Position numbers and translations under genes: made by a program. From the NCBI RefSeq assembly GCF_029227915.1, contig NC_079886.1:11057501-11121500 (forward strand): a stretch of DNA of 64,000 nucleotides. The letters are read 5' to 3'. Of this stretch, positions 24,351 through 38,431 are shown in pieces. Positions within the stretch are counted from its first letter, which is position 1. The number at the start of each line of letters is the position of its first letter. This DNA comes from Hydractinia symbiolongicarpus. Taxonomy: Eukaryota > Cnidaria > Hydrozoa > Anthoathecata > Hydractiniidae. The notes under the pieces are model-generated. The model did no database searches. It saw only the letters and a list, made by a program, of their open reading frames with translations, and was not told the DNA's origin.

Positions 24351-24505
24351 CAGCTTGGTTAGCTTAGTGGTTACAACTCTTGCACTTTATGCGGGAGACC
24401 GGAGTTTCAGTAGCTGTAAGCCATTACCCATCCTTGATATAATAGACAGGGTATATCCCTCGATATTTGTGAGCCTAGCCATGTAAAATATGCACATCTA
24501 TCTCT
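24351..24505 (+). mobile_element. tRNA-derived SINE, internally deleted copy
   Basis: The head keeps an A-box-like TTAGCTTAGTGGTTA and a decayed B box. It then jumps directly to the tail shared with 6748-7095 (atagacagggtatatccctc to atgcacatctatctct). About 190 bp of the body of the longer copy is missing. It begins 12 bases after the MITE at 24091-24338. Confidence 0.75.
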
Positions 24506-25199
24506 TTTTTTAAATGCCAACAAGGGGGATATGAGTTTTAGTATAGTTACGAATCACTCTGACTTGAGACTTACATCGATATAAATATATACCCACATAT
24601 TTAATGCATTTTACAAGCAAAATAAAAAAAAATCAAACTTGAACACCTTGATAAAACTTTCAGACATCCTTCTTGTTTAAATCAATGAACACGCGCCTGA
24701 ATACACAGTCTCGCAGAGAAAAAGAGTTCGAAGTACACATGGCGCACAGCTGATGTTTTGCTTTTTTGTTGCTGTGTCAGCTGATATAACACACCATCGT
24801 TGTGATTCTCATCGTTGAATTTCCACGCGAAAGATAAGCTTGTACATGATGTACCAGCCCAAAGGCGCGCAAGCAAAATTTTTCCTTAAAAAAAACGCAT
24901 GCGACCAATTTCCCAATCAATACGATGTAAAAGTTGCGAAAATGGCACTTACTATGAAAGCAAGGTATTGTTTTGTATACTCAACTACCACGTTAGCTGG
25001 AGCAAGACAACTATGTCATCCTCCAAAGTTACCGGAAAGATAGAAAAAACAAAAGAGGGAATAGCTTGGAATTGCCATGTCTCCACACAATTTAAGATGT
25101 ACACATAGTATAAGGTTGCAAAAATAGAGATGTTTGTATTAAGTTATACCAGGGTCCATAGCGTTTTGTTGATGTAAGGATAACTCGTACGCGTTTTAT

Positions 25200-26069
25200 T
25201 ATTATTATTTTACAAATATTTACAGGGGATAATTATTTAAAAAAAGCACAATATTTACAAATATATATACGAGTTTTATTATAGATATACGTCTCTTGCC
25301 AAGTAAACTGATGGTTGCAATATTTTTGTTGTTGGGATTTTCCATTTTGCATAACATGAGCTGCGCGTTTTTCATATTTTGATTTTTGTTGTTTTTAAGA
25401 GTCACGACAGAGCAATACGTAAAAAAGTGGAATAACCATTGTCTTGTAGAGTGTAAGACCTGCTTCAATATTAAGATCCACTCTTATTTTTTTTAATAAA
25501 TGCAATCTACCCGCCGCTTTTTTATACGTTGATGTGAGTACTCATGAAGGTATAAAGAAGGACCCAATTAAATTTCAAGATAAATGTAAGTGTCCGTCAA
25601 AACAATCGATTGGTGCCGATACTTCACGTCGAGCTGTTTATCCTTTATTTTTTTGGTTATCCCGAATAGCATGCACTCCGTTTTTCCTCTTCACATGTTT
25701 ATAATTAAATCGTTTTTCCCTAACCAGCAATTCGAGCAAAATCGTTCGTTAGTTTTTTTTCGAATTTCATCTTTTGACTTGCCTGGTGCATAGACTACTG
25801 TATCATCAGCATACATAATAATCTTAGAGTGAATCATGCTTTCCCCGGCATTGTTGAATGTAATTAGATAAAGGAGGGGTCGAAGAATGCACTAGCTGCA
25901 GCTGCGGCTGCGAAAATACTTTGTTATAACGCACACTTTGCTTTCAAATAAATAAATAGTCAGTCAATAGTTCCTTTTCGGTTCCATTAATCCCATAGCT
26001 TAGAAAATCAAAGGCCTTACTCAGTTCCATAAACATTGACCCTGTCATATCGCCTTTTCCATATTTTTA
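25200..26069 (-). pseudogene. LINE reverse transcriptase, 3' half, degraded
   Basis: Reading the minus strand in shifting frames gives GSMFMELSKAFDFLSYG (about 26008-26050; the first catalytic aspartate block), IIMYADDTVVYAP with YADDT at 25799-25813 (the reverse transcriptase active site), and LNIEAGLTLYKTMVIPLF then TYCSVV near 25400 (thumb region). Stops and frameshifts interrupt every frame, so it is dead. The motif style fits a CR1/jockey-like non-LTR element. Its upstream half is at 28283-28760; the two are separated by a DNA element. Confidence 0.8.
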
Positions 26070-26904
26070 TTAAGGATACGGTAACCCCCTGAGACACATA
26101 CTCAGTATATTTAAAATATCCCCTCTGCTCGCTATATTAACCCTAGCAAATAATCTGAAAGCCGAATAAATTATCTATAGAATGATGATAAAATATTTTC
26201 ATAAAAAAAATCCAAAAAGTAGAAAAAAATTATATACAAAAATTCACCCTTCCAGTTCATTTTGTCGAACACTCCCCTCAGTAAAGTTCTTTTTGGTTAA
26301 AAAAAATATCATTGCGAAGCTCTTATTCAGCTCTAAAAAACAAGACGTGGTTCCAAAAATATAGCATATTTTGTGTCACATTAGCTGTTTTATTACAGAT
26401 TTATCTATTTTTAAGCATGACAGATCAATAACTCGATATTTCCTCACTTTCTGCGTTAAAAAAAGCAAAGTTTTGTAGCCAAAGATATAATTGTCGCAAC
26501 AAACTTGTTTTCGTACAATTTCGACAGGATGGAGGGGAGTGTTGGAAAAAAATACATACCGTTACGACTGAAAATTTTATTTCGAGAAAAAGCAAATTAA
26601 AGACCTTTGCTTTTACCTGCAAAAATCATGGTTACACCAACTTAAACGTTATGAATAATTAATAATTCATGATATTTTATTTAAAATTAAAGGAAAGTAT
26701 TTTCGCAGAACTTTGGATCAAGTTATTGTTAAACACACAACAGGATAACATAACATAACAGGACAAAAACGAAAAAAATAATGAAATAAATTAAAAAGGT
26801 ATAGATGATAAATAATATATTTGTATAGATTATTAAAGTGTAAATGTTTCCTATGTTATACGTAGAGATGCAATTTTTTATTCGCTCTGCATAACTCTCT
26901 TTAA

Positions 26905-27060
26905 TTATTGATTTCCGCCAGCGAAGGCGGAATCTTTAAAATCGCCTGAGGAGATAGAGAGATAGGGAGATAGAGAGAGAGATAGATAGATAGAGCAGCG
27001 CAGCTAGGCTGGACGCCTGAACTTATCCAGGCTAAAGATTTTTTTCTGAGAACGAGGCTA
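26905..27060 (+). repeat. Dispersed repeat family, copy 1
   Basis: Shares tgatttccg, gcggaatctttaaaatc, a gatagatagagaga tract, a ggacgc word and a ccaggctaaa-type end, in the same order, with the reverse strand of 57375-57510. Confidence 0.65.
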
Positions 27061-27696
27061 AAATGAGTTTTAAGCCAATAAGAATCCTAACAGTGCAACA
27101 GATTGTTTTATTATCCAATGAACAACTTTATTTTTAAAGTTTATATGCTATCGAAAGTTAAAGCTCGTGCAGTGTAGCATAATGAAGATCGTCTTATAAT
27201 GCGCCATCTTTGATGTTACGTCATTTCTTTCTGTACAATTTTTTAAGCACGTAGACTAAAGCTATATTCAGCAGAACTAGTTAATTATTTATGAATTTTA
27301 TTTTTTGTTTATTGAGTTGTATTTTAACATTGCAGGTTAGTTAAAGCCACTTGTATATTATATTATACACTTGTATAATATCATTAAATATATTCTATAA
27401 TACAGTTATAACTTTTCTACAATATACTTATATTTTGTTAAAATATCGATTGTTTTATTTAATTTCATAACATCGTTGCCACAACAACGCTAGCAGATAA
27501 TAGATCTATTGTCACACAAACAAAAGGCATTAGAAACCAGATCACCAACAATATTATTAAAATCAAATTCGTTTGATTTTATTCAAATATTATAGCCACT
27601 AGTCGTTAGCCCGTGGAAAATCCACGGGTTCGCCCGTCCTTTTTATACCGCATTGCGTGCTTCTCGCTATTGCGCAGCTAAGCTACCATTTTGCGT

Positions 27697-27819
<123 letters not shown>

Positions 27820-28282
27820 GTGTACGGGCATTATAATATAGATGCAGCAAATTATGAGGTTATGACGCACATGTCAGGTGTTGAAATTATACATATTATA
27901 GCTATGTTATAAGAAATTATAACTCTATTTTAAACATATTTTAAGAAATTATATTGATATTATAAGTTATATTTCAGTGATATTGTACAAGTGTATCAGG
28001 CCCTTTACAATAATAATTGAGAATACTCAATGATTTGTTTACCCCATAATTCTCCGTTTTCAAGATCAACTTCAAATTTTAAAATCCCCTATAAGCCCCT
28101 GGGCTTCTTGTTATACAGATTAAATATATTTAAGGAACTTTAAACTTTGAGCATAGCTTTTAGTGTTTAAATATTTTTGATTCTTTTTTAAAAAATATCA
28201 GGAAATTATGCCAAGTAATCAAAATTAAAAAATATATTTTTTAAAAAAAAAATGACCCTGAAGGGGGTTACCATATCCTTAA

Positions 28283-28760
28283 TGGTATCCATAAAAATGG
28301 GCCGCTGCAAGCTCTGCGTTTCTGATTATTTTTTAAATTCGAATTAAAATTCGACAGCAGATGGTTATCCTCAAGGTAGCTTTGAGGATAACCTTGGAGG
28401 AAAGGGATAACCAACCGACCGAAGTTTGTTCGTATACGCATTTTTCGAATATTTTTGAACAGGCAGAAAGGACAGTAATTGGTTTATAGTTGTCCACGTC
28501 ATTATTCGAGTTGTAAACACTGGGGTGATTACCCTGCTTGAAGTCCGTTGGTACGCGGTTATATTTTAATGAAAGGTTGATAACGGAACAAAACGGCTCA
28601 GCTATACAGGTAGCAGGTAACCAGGCGGTAGGTAATCTTGCCTTTTTTCTTTGAAGTTTTCATAAGAGTGTGTAGATTTTTAAGGCGCTGACAGGTTTGA
28701 ACCGGAAAGTGTTGAATGTTTTAGCACATGTTTAGTCCAGGCGGAGAGTGTTTAGAATTT
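28283..28760 (-). pseudogene. LINE reverse transcriptase, 5' half, degraded
   Basis: The minus strand reads AEPFCSVINLSLKYNRVPTD, FKQGNHPSVYNSNNDVDNYK and PITVLSACSKIFEKCVYEQ, the start of a non-LTR reverse transcriptase domain (NYRPISVL...SKIFE-type). It runs up to the TTAA insertion and resumes at 26069. A 12 bp-arm hairpin (ggttatcctcaa and its complement) sits at 28363-28393. No endonuclease domain was recognised further upstream. Confidence 0.75.
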
Positions 28761-31700
28761 GCTACTTGCACTTTCTATCGTACCTTAAATACTACATAAT
28801 CCACCTTGTCACTCACAAAGGCCTAAAAGCTCAAAAAAATGACCATGCTGACGCCTGCAACGATTGTCACATCAATTGATTTTTAATACTACAAGAAGCT
28901 TATGACGTCTTTTCAGGTTTTTTTTTTTTTTTGGACTTTCTAATCAATTTATTGCATCTCCAAATGCTTGGTAATGAACATTTCTGATAATCAGCTCCAT
29001 GTCAATGATTTAAATAAGGCTCAAGATCCGGCTTAAATTTCTCGGTGACCCTTGGTGATAAAAGTTTGAGGAAATGACTAAAATTAGATTAACCCGATGA
29101 TGGGAGAAGGATCTCCCGAAACGTCGCCTACTAAACTATCATGTTCAAGAAATGATAAACTTTCCACAGTAACTAAAATTAGAGGTGGCAAAAATTTTAG
29201 CCGACCAAGTTAGGACCGATAAGGTATAATGGGAAATTGTTGTTGTTGTCGTTGTTGTTGTTAGATATTGGCGAGCATTTGATAGCAATAACGGTAAGGG
29301 AGTTCTTGCCAGCAGTATAATCGAGTAAAAGTCGAGAAATGTCAATGTCGCGATCGTTTTGCATAATTACTTAAGACAAAAGGATGTGTTGATTCCGAAG
29401 ATGCTACTAGAAAAATCAAGCTTGGTCTTTGGAGAGAAACGTTTGCAAATATAAGTCAAAGACTTAAACTCTGATAGGGAGTTCAGGTATCGACAAGATG
29501 CAGAAGATATGTGAGATGCCATAAATTATGTACGACGCATATAGAATAAACCTCTTTCAATGTTATGTTTATATCTCGCTATAAATAGTCAAGCTTAAAA
29601 TAAAAAAGGTACAAGTGTTGCGTCCAGCCTCCTTGTGAACAAGGGACTTGAGACACCTAGCGCAGATCAGATATAGCTATAGTCGGGAACGGAGTAATGG
29701 GGGTGAAATATTCTGGCGATTGTTACTTATTTTTAAAACCTATACAAATAAATCACCAGTTAAAAGGGCCTCGCAACTTTAAAGTGTTGGCTTTAAATCT
29801 TTTACTGCATTACTTGAGACATAATTTTCGTCATTTCTTGATCAGATTAGGTGGAATACTATTGTTTTAACTTTTCAGTTTTAATTTTCCCTTAATTTGT
29901 TTCTCGCATCGTCTTTTATTATTTCTCATTACGTCTTTTATGGCAGGTTTTTAGATAACTTTCAGCAGCCTTATTAGATTTACGATTTTCGGCTTTATTT
30001 TCCAAAAGAATCTCTCCCATTCTTCGTTAGCCACGAACCTCTTTCGCTGACTCCGTCATCTACTAAATTTTTTTTCGTGTTTTTGTGATTGAATATATGG
30101 TGCCAACCATGTCAGAAATGAATACTCTTTAAGAGTTTGTGATATGCCATATCAGTTGAACTTGAACCGGAACAGAAGTCATCGGCAAACTGCTTTCGTC
30201 GCTTGTTCAATCCTTTTTTTTAATTTCAATGAAACTAAGGTGGCGTTTTCGGCTTCTCTTTGATTGCTGAGGTAAACACTGTGCTAAATATCAAAACGTT
30301 CTCATTCGTACTGTAAATTAAGTACTTAGGCAACTTTTTTTAATAAGCTAAAAAATTACGGTTCACATCACTGAGTTAAAATATTGCCGCAGTGTGAGCT
30401 CAGCGAGCTAAGGGTTTAGGCACTGATGTGAGCCACGCAACGCGAGTGTACTGTATTTATTCTTGGTTTGCACAAAGCAGTATTGTCTAGCATGTGGAAA
30501 TGCCATTTTTCAAGCACTCAGGGCGTTAACAATTACATTCGAAGAGACATAAACTTTTAATTAAAGCTGAACCTTATATCGCAAGATTTAGGGTTGGACG
30601 CTTTACATTTTTTGGCTAAAAAATCACATATTCTAATATGTGATTGGATACTGATAAAGAAAAACAAGGCGACCGCACGAATTTCTTACACAAAGGTTAG
30701 CAGAGTAAATACAACAAAAAATGATCATATTTATCATCACTAAAATTTTAACATCTGACCCTGCTATGTCGAATGAGTAACTCTTAAACAGCAGAATTCT
30801 TAATGAATTTTAATCTTACGAAAGTATCCATCAATGTCTTCATTCCAGAATCTTCAGAATTTATATCACATGTTATTTACGCCATCTGGCGTTTATTGTT
30901 GTGTGACTGGTGGGAAATACTTTACACTTTATGGGTTGGGAAATGTATTGAAAATTAATATTTGGTAGAAGCAACGAATTGATCGTGAAATTTGAGGGGT
31001 CAATACAGCGATTAAGGAGCTACCATGGTTGTGTCTCCGTAAAAAAGGTTTTTGAAGTTTAAGTCCTTCAGATTGACTAAAACACTATTTACATTCTAAA
31101 GTTTAATGTGTTAAATAAAGAAAATATTGTAAACAATAAATTTAAAAATGCGCGGGAGTTGGAATTAACTCGATATTAATAAAATTATCAATCGGGAGAA
31201 TTATTAAGCGACAGTGTTTTATTGTCAAAATGACTAAGCAAGAAGGGAAACTTTAAACTCGTTTTCTTATAACAATTATCAGGAGCACATGAGAGAAAAC
31301 CAGATAAATGGTTGTTAGAGTTACTCAGTGAAAGGGTTGATATATTAATTTTATTATTCATTTTTGTCTTTTATCCCACAATATTTCGTCCATTAAGCGC
31401 AATTTCTGGCCACCTACTGTCGCGAGGTTGAAGAAGTTGAGCACTGCTGAATAGGAAATTAAATTCTTTTTCATATGGACCCGCATCTTAATATCTCAAA
31501 GTTAAGTGATCACTAGTTATGACTAATAGACGCATGTTGATATTTCAGTCTTCTCGCGACGCCGGTACTTCGTAGTGAGAGTTAAAAGATGCGTTTTTTT
31601 AATACTTTTTGCATAAAGATTATCCTAAATTACATCAAAATAGCGCCGTAAATATTATATCAAAATATAAACAAGAAAGGTCGAATGAAAGAGAAGTCTT

Positions 31701-31849
31701 AAAAAACCAAGAAGATGTGTCGTGAGATGTGCACAGAATTGTTTGATAAGTAGAATGTCATTATTTAAAGTTAGATTGAGTCGCGTGACTAAAAAAAGAA
31801 AGCAAAATATATGGCATTAAAGTCACTTTTGGGGTCAAAAGAGGACGAA
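28761..31849. other. Intergenic region downstream of HPRT copy B
   Basis: No exon was recognised. Includes a repeat at 29094-29172, a GTTGTT patch at 29238-29262, and AT-rich unique-looking DNA. Confidence 0.5.
29094..29172 (+). repeat. Dispersed repeat with short hairpin, copy 1
   Basis: Contains gatgatgggagaaggatctc followed by ccgaaacgtcg, then tactaaactatcatgttcaa and gaaatgataaactttcc. The last 48 bases recur inverted at 59775-59822 with two or three differences. Such ...CCGAAACGTC words are common near retroelement 3' ends, but no reading frame was found here. Confidence 0.65.
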
Positions 31850-34800
31850 TCATCTTATAGCATATTTCTTTTTACCAGCATCATTCACCACACAAATGTG
31901 CTAAAAAAAGAAAAAAATCGGTTGTAGAGTTGACGTTTTATAATTTACTGGTAAAGTTAAAGCTGAATACCAGTCTTGTTCCCAGGGATTTTTGTTTTTT
32001 TGACAGTGGCTCATATTCTCTTATATTAAAAAGGCAAAAATACCCTGGTAACGAGGGTTATTGAATACGTGTTTACTCACATCCATGTCTCGAAAGTATT
32101 CGTTGTAATCCTAAACAAAAGTTTTTTAAACATGTATGTGTAAGTTGAAAATGTAATTTAATCAGTCAAACTGTCCCCAGGACTCTTTTCTTTTCGTCAT
32201 ATGGTGTGTATCACGCCCAGACGTAAAAAGTGTTCGATCAAAAACAAAACTAAGCTAGGTATGTTCTGCGAGAAAGGAATATGCCAGTTGAAAATAAATT
32301 CGTCTCACCAAGGCATAACCACCCAAAAACTTGTTCGGAGTTTCAAAACCAATATCTAGTAGAGCAAAAAAAAACAATTTAGAAATAAAAAAAAATGAGC
32401 AAAAATAGGAAATCTTATGAGTATAGTGAAAAAAATTGTAACATGATCTAATTCTTTCAACAACGCTAGCTATTCTTTTTGTTTACACAGGTATAATGTG
32501 ATACAGTACTTTCAAAACTCTTGCTTATTGTCTTAAGGTCGACATTTTTGTAAAAGATTAAAAATCCGTCTCAAATCACTAAATGCTCCCACGTTTTTAA
32601 GATAGATACTTTAAAAGCTCACAGCATCGAAACACAGGCACTCAATATGCTCAATTTTCATTACGTTCAACTTCAAAAGCTACCAAAATACAAGCGTCGC
32701 GGTCAGAAAAAAATTATAATGGATGTCCAGATAATAAACCCTGGGAGCTGTAGCAAAGTTTGGAAGAAAAACGGCCTTCAGATGACACTCAATTGTTAGA
32801 TTTATGGTTAACGAACAACTAACTGCCTAATGCGGTAGAATAATTTGAGAGAAAAATTAGGGAAAAACTGCAAATAGTCAGTATTATCATATTGTGAAAT
32901 AGAGACACTTACAATCGGGTTTGTAACCAGTGCTGTCTGGACGTCTTTTAACTAACAAGCTAAGTAGAAAAATATTTAACTCATAGTGCATTCCATCTTA
33001 TTTACTTGAACACGTACAAGCCAGAATAAAAACAAATACAACGGGTGAAGTTTGCGAGGTAGAGCGACTGGAGAAATTTTTTATGATGGTTTCTATCGAC
33101 CATTGTACCATCCCAGGACAACTCCACGACTACTCTGTAATATCATATTGTGGAAACAGCTGGTTAGGCACTTTTAATTGCGCAGTTTGCAAGGTAGAGT
33201 TTCTGGATGGTGCAAATTGCTTTAAAAAAAATCAATATGAGCCAGGTTGTAAAGCACGATAACCAACTTACTGTTAAATCGCACGATAAACCGACAGTGA
33301 ATTGGAAAATACACGATGCAGGAAAGCTACATTTCACAAGAAAATAACACTGCCTTCCAAATTAGTTCACACTGGGCATAGCAAGCCAATACAGATGGCA
33401 GATAGAAACCATCGATAATCACCGTTACATATCGACGTTACACGGTAACATAGTGCGCGCTAAAGCATGAAAAATCGACAGTACGGTATTATTTGTGATA
33501 ATTAAAATCTGCTGGACGCAAAGCACTTACGTTGCGACTTTGATCGACTTTGGTTGGTATTGTTGAAGTGTAGCTAACAGTTTTTGCATTGTTCTTCCAG
33601 TATCAACGATATCCTCATAGAAAAGCACGCATTTAGGATGTTATATGAATTTTTTTTGGTTTAAATAAAATATAAAGTTTACAAGCACACAAAAAATGAT
33701 TACCTCGACGATGAGAACATTCTAAAAAGACGAATACAATACAAAAAAAAGTGAAAGTACTGAATGTTTCACCTTTTCAGATTTTAAGTTCTCTACACAA
33801 CAACATCCCTGTTTTAAATCCTGCGACTGAACAATTCAATACGCCATCCTCATCCTCAGTACCTCTTAGCCCCTGAGCCTTTATTACGGAAATTAAAAGT
33901 AAAAAATGCCCTGGTCACGAGGCTGTTAATACGCAAAATATTAGCACAACTTTCTTTATCTTAAAGTTAATCAGAATCCAAGATTAATAAGACTTATGCA
34001 AGTCCAACAATAAGTGCAAGAAAAATAAAGGTTATACTTTTTCTTTTAAACGTGTCAAATCATCGCTTCCTTCGATTGTGATGTCACAACTTTGTTCGTT
34101 CTAAAAGAATACATACCATCTGTACCTGTCCACAATTATCAAAATAATATGCGGCGAAAGTTCTAGCGTTTATCCCAAATGTTATATCTGTAATGTTTTA
34201 AAAGACAGATAGAATATAAAAAGTAAGTAATATATATGACGAGGTAGGTTGCAAAGAATTGATTGATGGATCAAAATAATAACACGAATTTTGGCTGTTC
34301 CTTAAAGTCACGGATAAACACGCATAAGTCATCTATCAGGATGCAAATTGAAGTTCGCCGAGATGAGAATTTCTTCGTGTCACAGAATGAATACTGATGC
34401 ACTATACCAACCGTATGCTTCCTGTCCATCACAACCCCTTTCTCATATGATACTTCCATTAAAAAAAATAGAAACCTTATCTAAGGACATAGATGTATAG
34501 CGCAAACTCGATTCCAGTCCTCTTTGCTTTTTCTTATATATCGCTGTCGCAATAAAAAAAGAGCTAAAAAATAAAAATAAAAACATAAAAGCTAACTTTG
34601 TAACTCCTAACTCTCAAAAAATCCAACCCTAACTGAATCGATTTCCCTAAAAATAAAGTTTTTGATTTACATTTTTATAATTCTTTGGTGGGATAAAGAA
34701 CAAAAGAACAGGAGAATATTTTACCCGAATTTCTGTTAATGGCTTTAATAAAATGCATTAAATCTTGACAAAACTTAAAACCTCCTTTTAAAATGCAAAG

Positions 34801-36288
34801 TATTGTCATCGATTCTGCTTCAAAACCTTCATGGATGTCTTTTGCCATTCTTTCAATTCTACAAACAAAGAAATAAGGATTTAGTTTTCTTATAACCCCT
34901 CTTCCCCTCGGTTGTTAATTTTGCATTAGTTCCCACGTTCACATTAAGTCCCCACGTTTATTCCAAATACATAAGTATTTAAAATCATTTGAAACAGCTA
35001 ATTCAATTTTGTCTGTCATCAAATTGAAACATTATATTAGAAAGCAAATAGTCTATGAAGAAAAGAATCAAGGACAGTGTTTCAACTTCACATTTATTCC
35101 ACCCCTGTTTTTTTCGATACTCAAGAGTGCGCGCTGGAAGTAATACAAGGCGTTATGAGGGATTGCGAATGTGTCACAAAAAAATAGCAGGTTGTTCTTA
35201 GCTAGGCGAAATAATTCGCTCGATGCGGAACTTTGAAAGAAATTATCTGCACCACTATAGTAGAATCGATGTCTTCACCTTTTTCAGATTAGAGGAAAAT
35301 CGCTTGCTTTTGCTACTCACGTAATGATATTGAGCATTTCTTAATACTTATAACGAGACAACTACTTAAAACGTCTTTCCTGTTGTAAATTAGCTTTGCC
35401 ACTAGAGATATAGCCTTGTACTACCTGTCTTTCCTACCACACAATCTGGTCCACAGTCAGTCCATGACCCCACTACATTTAAAATGCACCGGAAAGGGAA
35501 TAGGACAGTACGTACATTAAATTACCCTCGTGAATTATGTGCACAATAATATCTTTTTTACTCTCATGCTTTTCCGGTATTAACTCGTTATAATGAGTAA
35601 ACAAACCAACTTGAAACTCTAATATTTCTTGATTCAAGAAACGCGCACGCGTCAATTTCATATCAAATAAATTTACGGGCCTGGGTTTAAGTTTGCCAGC
35701 AAACACAGTAACATGACCATCATCAAAGCCTCACAAATAACCCCATCCTCGTCCAAGACCTTTCTATTTTTTTATGTTAGGACAAAACCGGTTCAGGTAT
35801 AGGAGGTGAATGTGCGTGAATGGTAATTTTAATCCATGAGAATTATGGATCTCTTGTTCCCTGAGCTGTTATTATGATCAATTCATCAAAAATTGAGGAT
35901 GAGGTATGCATAATTTGCATTGTAAAAAGTCGACAAAGTTCAAATTTATAATTATATGTCTGTTGTTTTATCGACTTGTGCAACTTAAACATATTTATTT
36001 ACTGAACATGCACGAACATATTAAAATTTCTTTATGTATAGTAATTTGAAACGTGAATGCAAAATATTTCATAAAAGTGCAATAACAAAATCTGGTCTGA
36101 TCACTATGAAAAGCGAGCATTGTCTATTTCATGTTAACCTAATGTAAAAAATCATGCAGAAACCAAGCTTTTACTTTGTACCTGTCTGTTATTAATCCGT
36201 GCGGGATAAGAATAGACTCGATATCATCCTTATAATGCGGTGGGAAACTAAAATGAGCTGTTGAATATAGCGGATGGTCGTCTTCAAT
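31850..36288 (-). CDS. HPRT1: Hypoxanthine phosphoribosyltransferase, copy B (5' exon uncertain)
   Basis: Exons in reading order: 36182-36288, 34725-34858, 34597-34646, 34038-34100, 33704-33721 (18 nt), 33531-33613, 32913-32959, 32309-32355, 32081-32110 (30 nt), 31850-31900 with TGA. Every exon has the same length as in copy A except the last (51 versus 48 nt). The 209 in-frame residues include [75 protein letters not shown] and the end [20 protein letters not shown] and purine-binding motifs are intact, with conservative changes (DTGRTM for DTGKTM; LGGYAL for VIGYAL). A further exon-like 33 nt segment at 36757-36789 (cag| and |gtaagt) would add YNVCGLPRERY in phase, but it has no counterpart in copy A, and no start codon exon was fixed. 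Splice donors are weaker than consensus at 34596 (gttagc). Confidence 0.91.
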
Positions 36289-36756
36289 CTATAATACAAC
36301 ATATATTACTAAATAAAAAATTGTTGTATTTAGTAATGGTGTGACTTGCGTTTTAGTTTTCATACAACAATTAAATTTCGTTTGAATACAATTGAATCTC
36401 GTTTCTTAGTTTTTACCTTTTGGTGGTGGTATGGCTTAAAAATAATATTTGAAATAACGTACCTTAATAAATCTTTGAGCCATGTTGACTTGTTTTTTAA
36501 AAACCTGTCCGTTACGCAAGTATTGCTTTTTTCGCCCTCGACCACTTACGTGAAAATGTGAAAAAATCTGACAGCGCAGGAGGAGATCTCGTATTTTGTA
36601 TGTTTTGCTCCGTCAGCACAAACATCTGGTATTATCATAATGGCACACAAGTCGTGATGGGAAAGAATAAAATACCAGTTTTTGGTTTTTAGTCATATCA
36701 TAATTAAGTTAGAATTTCAGAAAGTTGCCATTTATCTTTTTTGCTTACTTACTTAC

Positions 36757-36789
36757 ATATCTTTCCCTGGGAAGACCGCAAACATTGTA
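36757..36789 (-). CDS. Possible upstream exon of HPRT copy B
   Basis: A 33 nt segment is bounded by ttttcag and gtaagtaa on the minus strand and is open in the phase needed by the exon at 36182-36288. It encodes YNVCGLPRERY. HPRT proteins normally have a short, poorly conserved N-terminus here. It could equally be untranslated or a chance pair of splice sites. Confidence 0.3.
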
Positions 36790-38431
36790 CTGAAAATATA
36801 ATAGCTAGCTATAGAAAATGTGTAAAATTACAAGTGCTATTTTGATAACTAGCTAGCTAGCTAGCTATAATTATCATGGCAGGAGAGACCAATACTGTTA
36901 GCAGAAGCTAATAAGAATGTTAAGGTCACCCAAAGGTTAAAAAAAGAGAGGAAACTGTATTGTCTATGAATAGTAGATACTGGTGTCATTAAATTATTAA
37001 ATAAACAGAAAAAAGACAGGGGAGAATCAAGTATAGAAAGTTTTTGAAAATATGTTAAAGTCCACCTTAATTAGGTCATACCACCTAGTTAGGTGACTCA
37101 TGCTAGACTAATTAGGCTATACATGAGTTTCAATGTTTAGTGTTTTACGAGATTCTTGCACATGTGCCGAAAAAATCAGAAAAATGGACAAGCAAAAAAA
37201 AAGCGCGCCGATAAACTGTATACATAGACCCGAACAATGCCCCCCCCCCTAAAAAAGAAAAATAATCAAATATTCACACCACCAATGATTCAAAAAACTA
37301 TAATTAAAATAAACGTACTATGGTAGCGAAGTTCTTAAAAAACTGTTTTTGATGGTTTTTGATAAGATTTACTTGCTAAATAACTTTTACATAAACTTTA
37401 TGAACTCCTTTCTCTTCAAGCGCCTACTTCCAACTGTCGTCGCATGGTATGTTACAAGAAATTGCATTTCGGGAATGCTCCAGGCAATTTTGGGAAAGTG
37501 CAGGCGGTTTCGTAGGACAACCGCCAATTTTATTTGAAAAGTCGCCCCCACTCGCCCTTATCGGCACCCTCTTGCAAAAAATTGCAGACCTTAGGCTAAG
37601 AAAGTCAAATTATAGTTAAAAACTTTTAGCATCTTTTTTACTGATATGTACAGTACAGTCCAGATGTAAGCGTACGCGTACGCTCAACTTGCAAAAATAA
37701 TTGCTTTCATTCAAAAAAAACAATAGGATAGCGAGTTCCTTTCAAATTGCGCGAAAATAATTGCTTCATGTTAAAAGCAAAAGCATAGCAAGAAACATTG
37801 TTTATAAACAATACTCTGCGCGAGAAAAAATTAAACGCAAAGGCCATTGAATTTTTCGTTTTTTTAACAACAAAACTAATTATAGTAACGCGATTTTAAT
37901 CTCGATATATTTAAAAAACACAAGCTCTTTTAAAAAACAACAAATCCAATGATCTAAATATTTTAAAAAATAATGCTACTTTTAAAACTTTTAGTAATAT
38001 TTCTTTATCGTTGAAACATATTTTTTAATATTCGAAACTTTTAAAAGTTCTTTTTATAAAAAGCAACGTTTAGCAACGCAAATGGAAAAACCCTACGTTC
38101 GGGACTTTTCCCTTCACGATAAGATTTCGAAAACAAATTACATTTTAATACCGAAGAAAGAAAAAATCTAAAAATATAACTTTTGACGTTCAGGAAAGAT
38201 CAAAACACTCATTGTGAGAACATTTTGTTTTAAATTTTAATACCGAATAAATAGTCTAAAAATATAACTTTAGACGCGCATAAACAGCGAAAACGCTCAT
38301 TGTGTGAACATTTTGTTCTGGTAAGAATAAAAAGATACAAAGTTAAAAATACGTGTTTTTTCTAAAAAAAAAATCTTGGAAAAAGAGTTAGTACAAACTT
38401 AAAAAATATTAATAAAAAAAGAGCTATAAAA

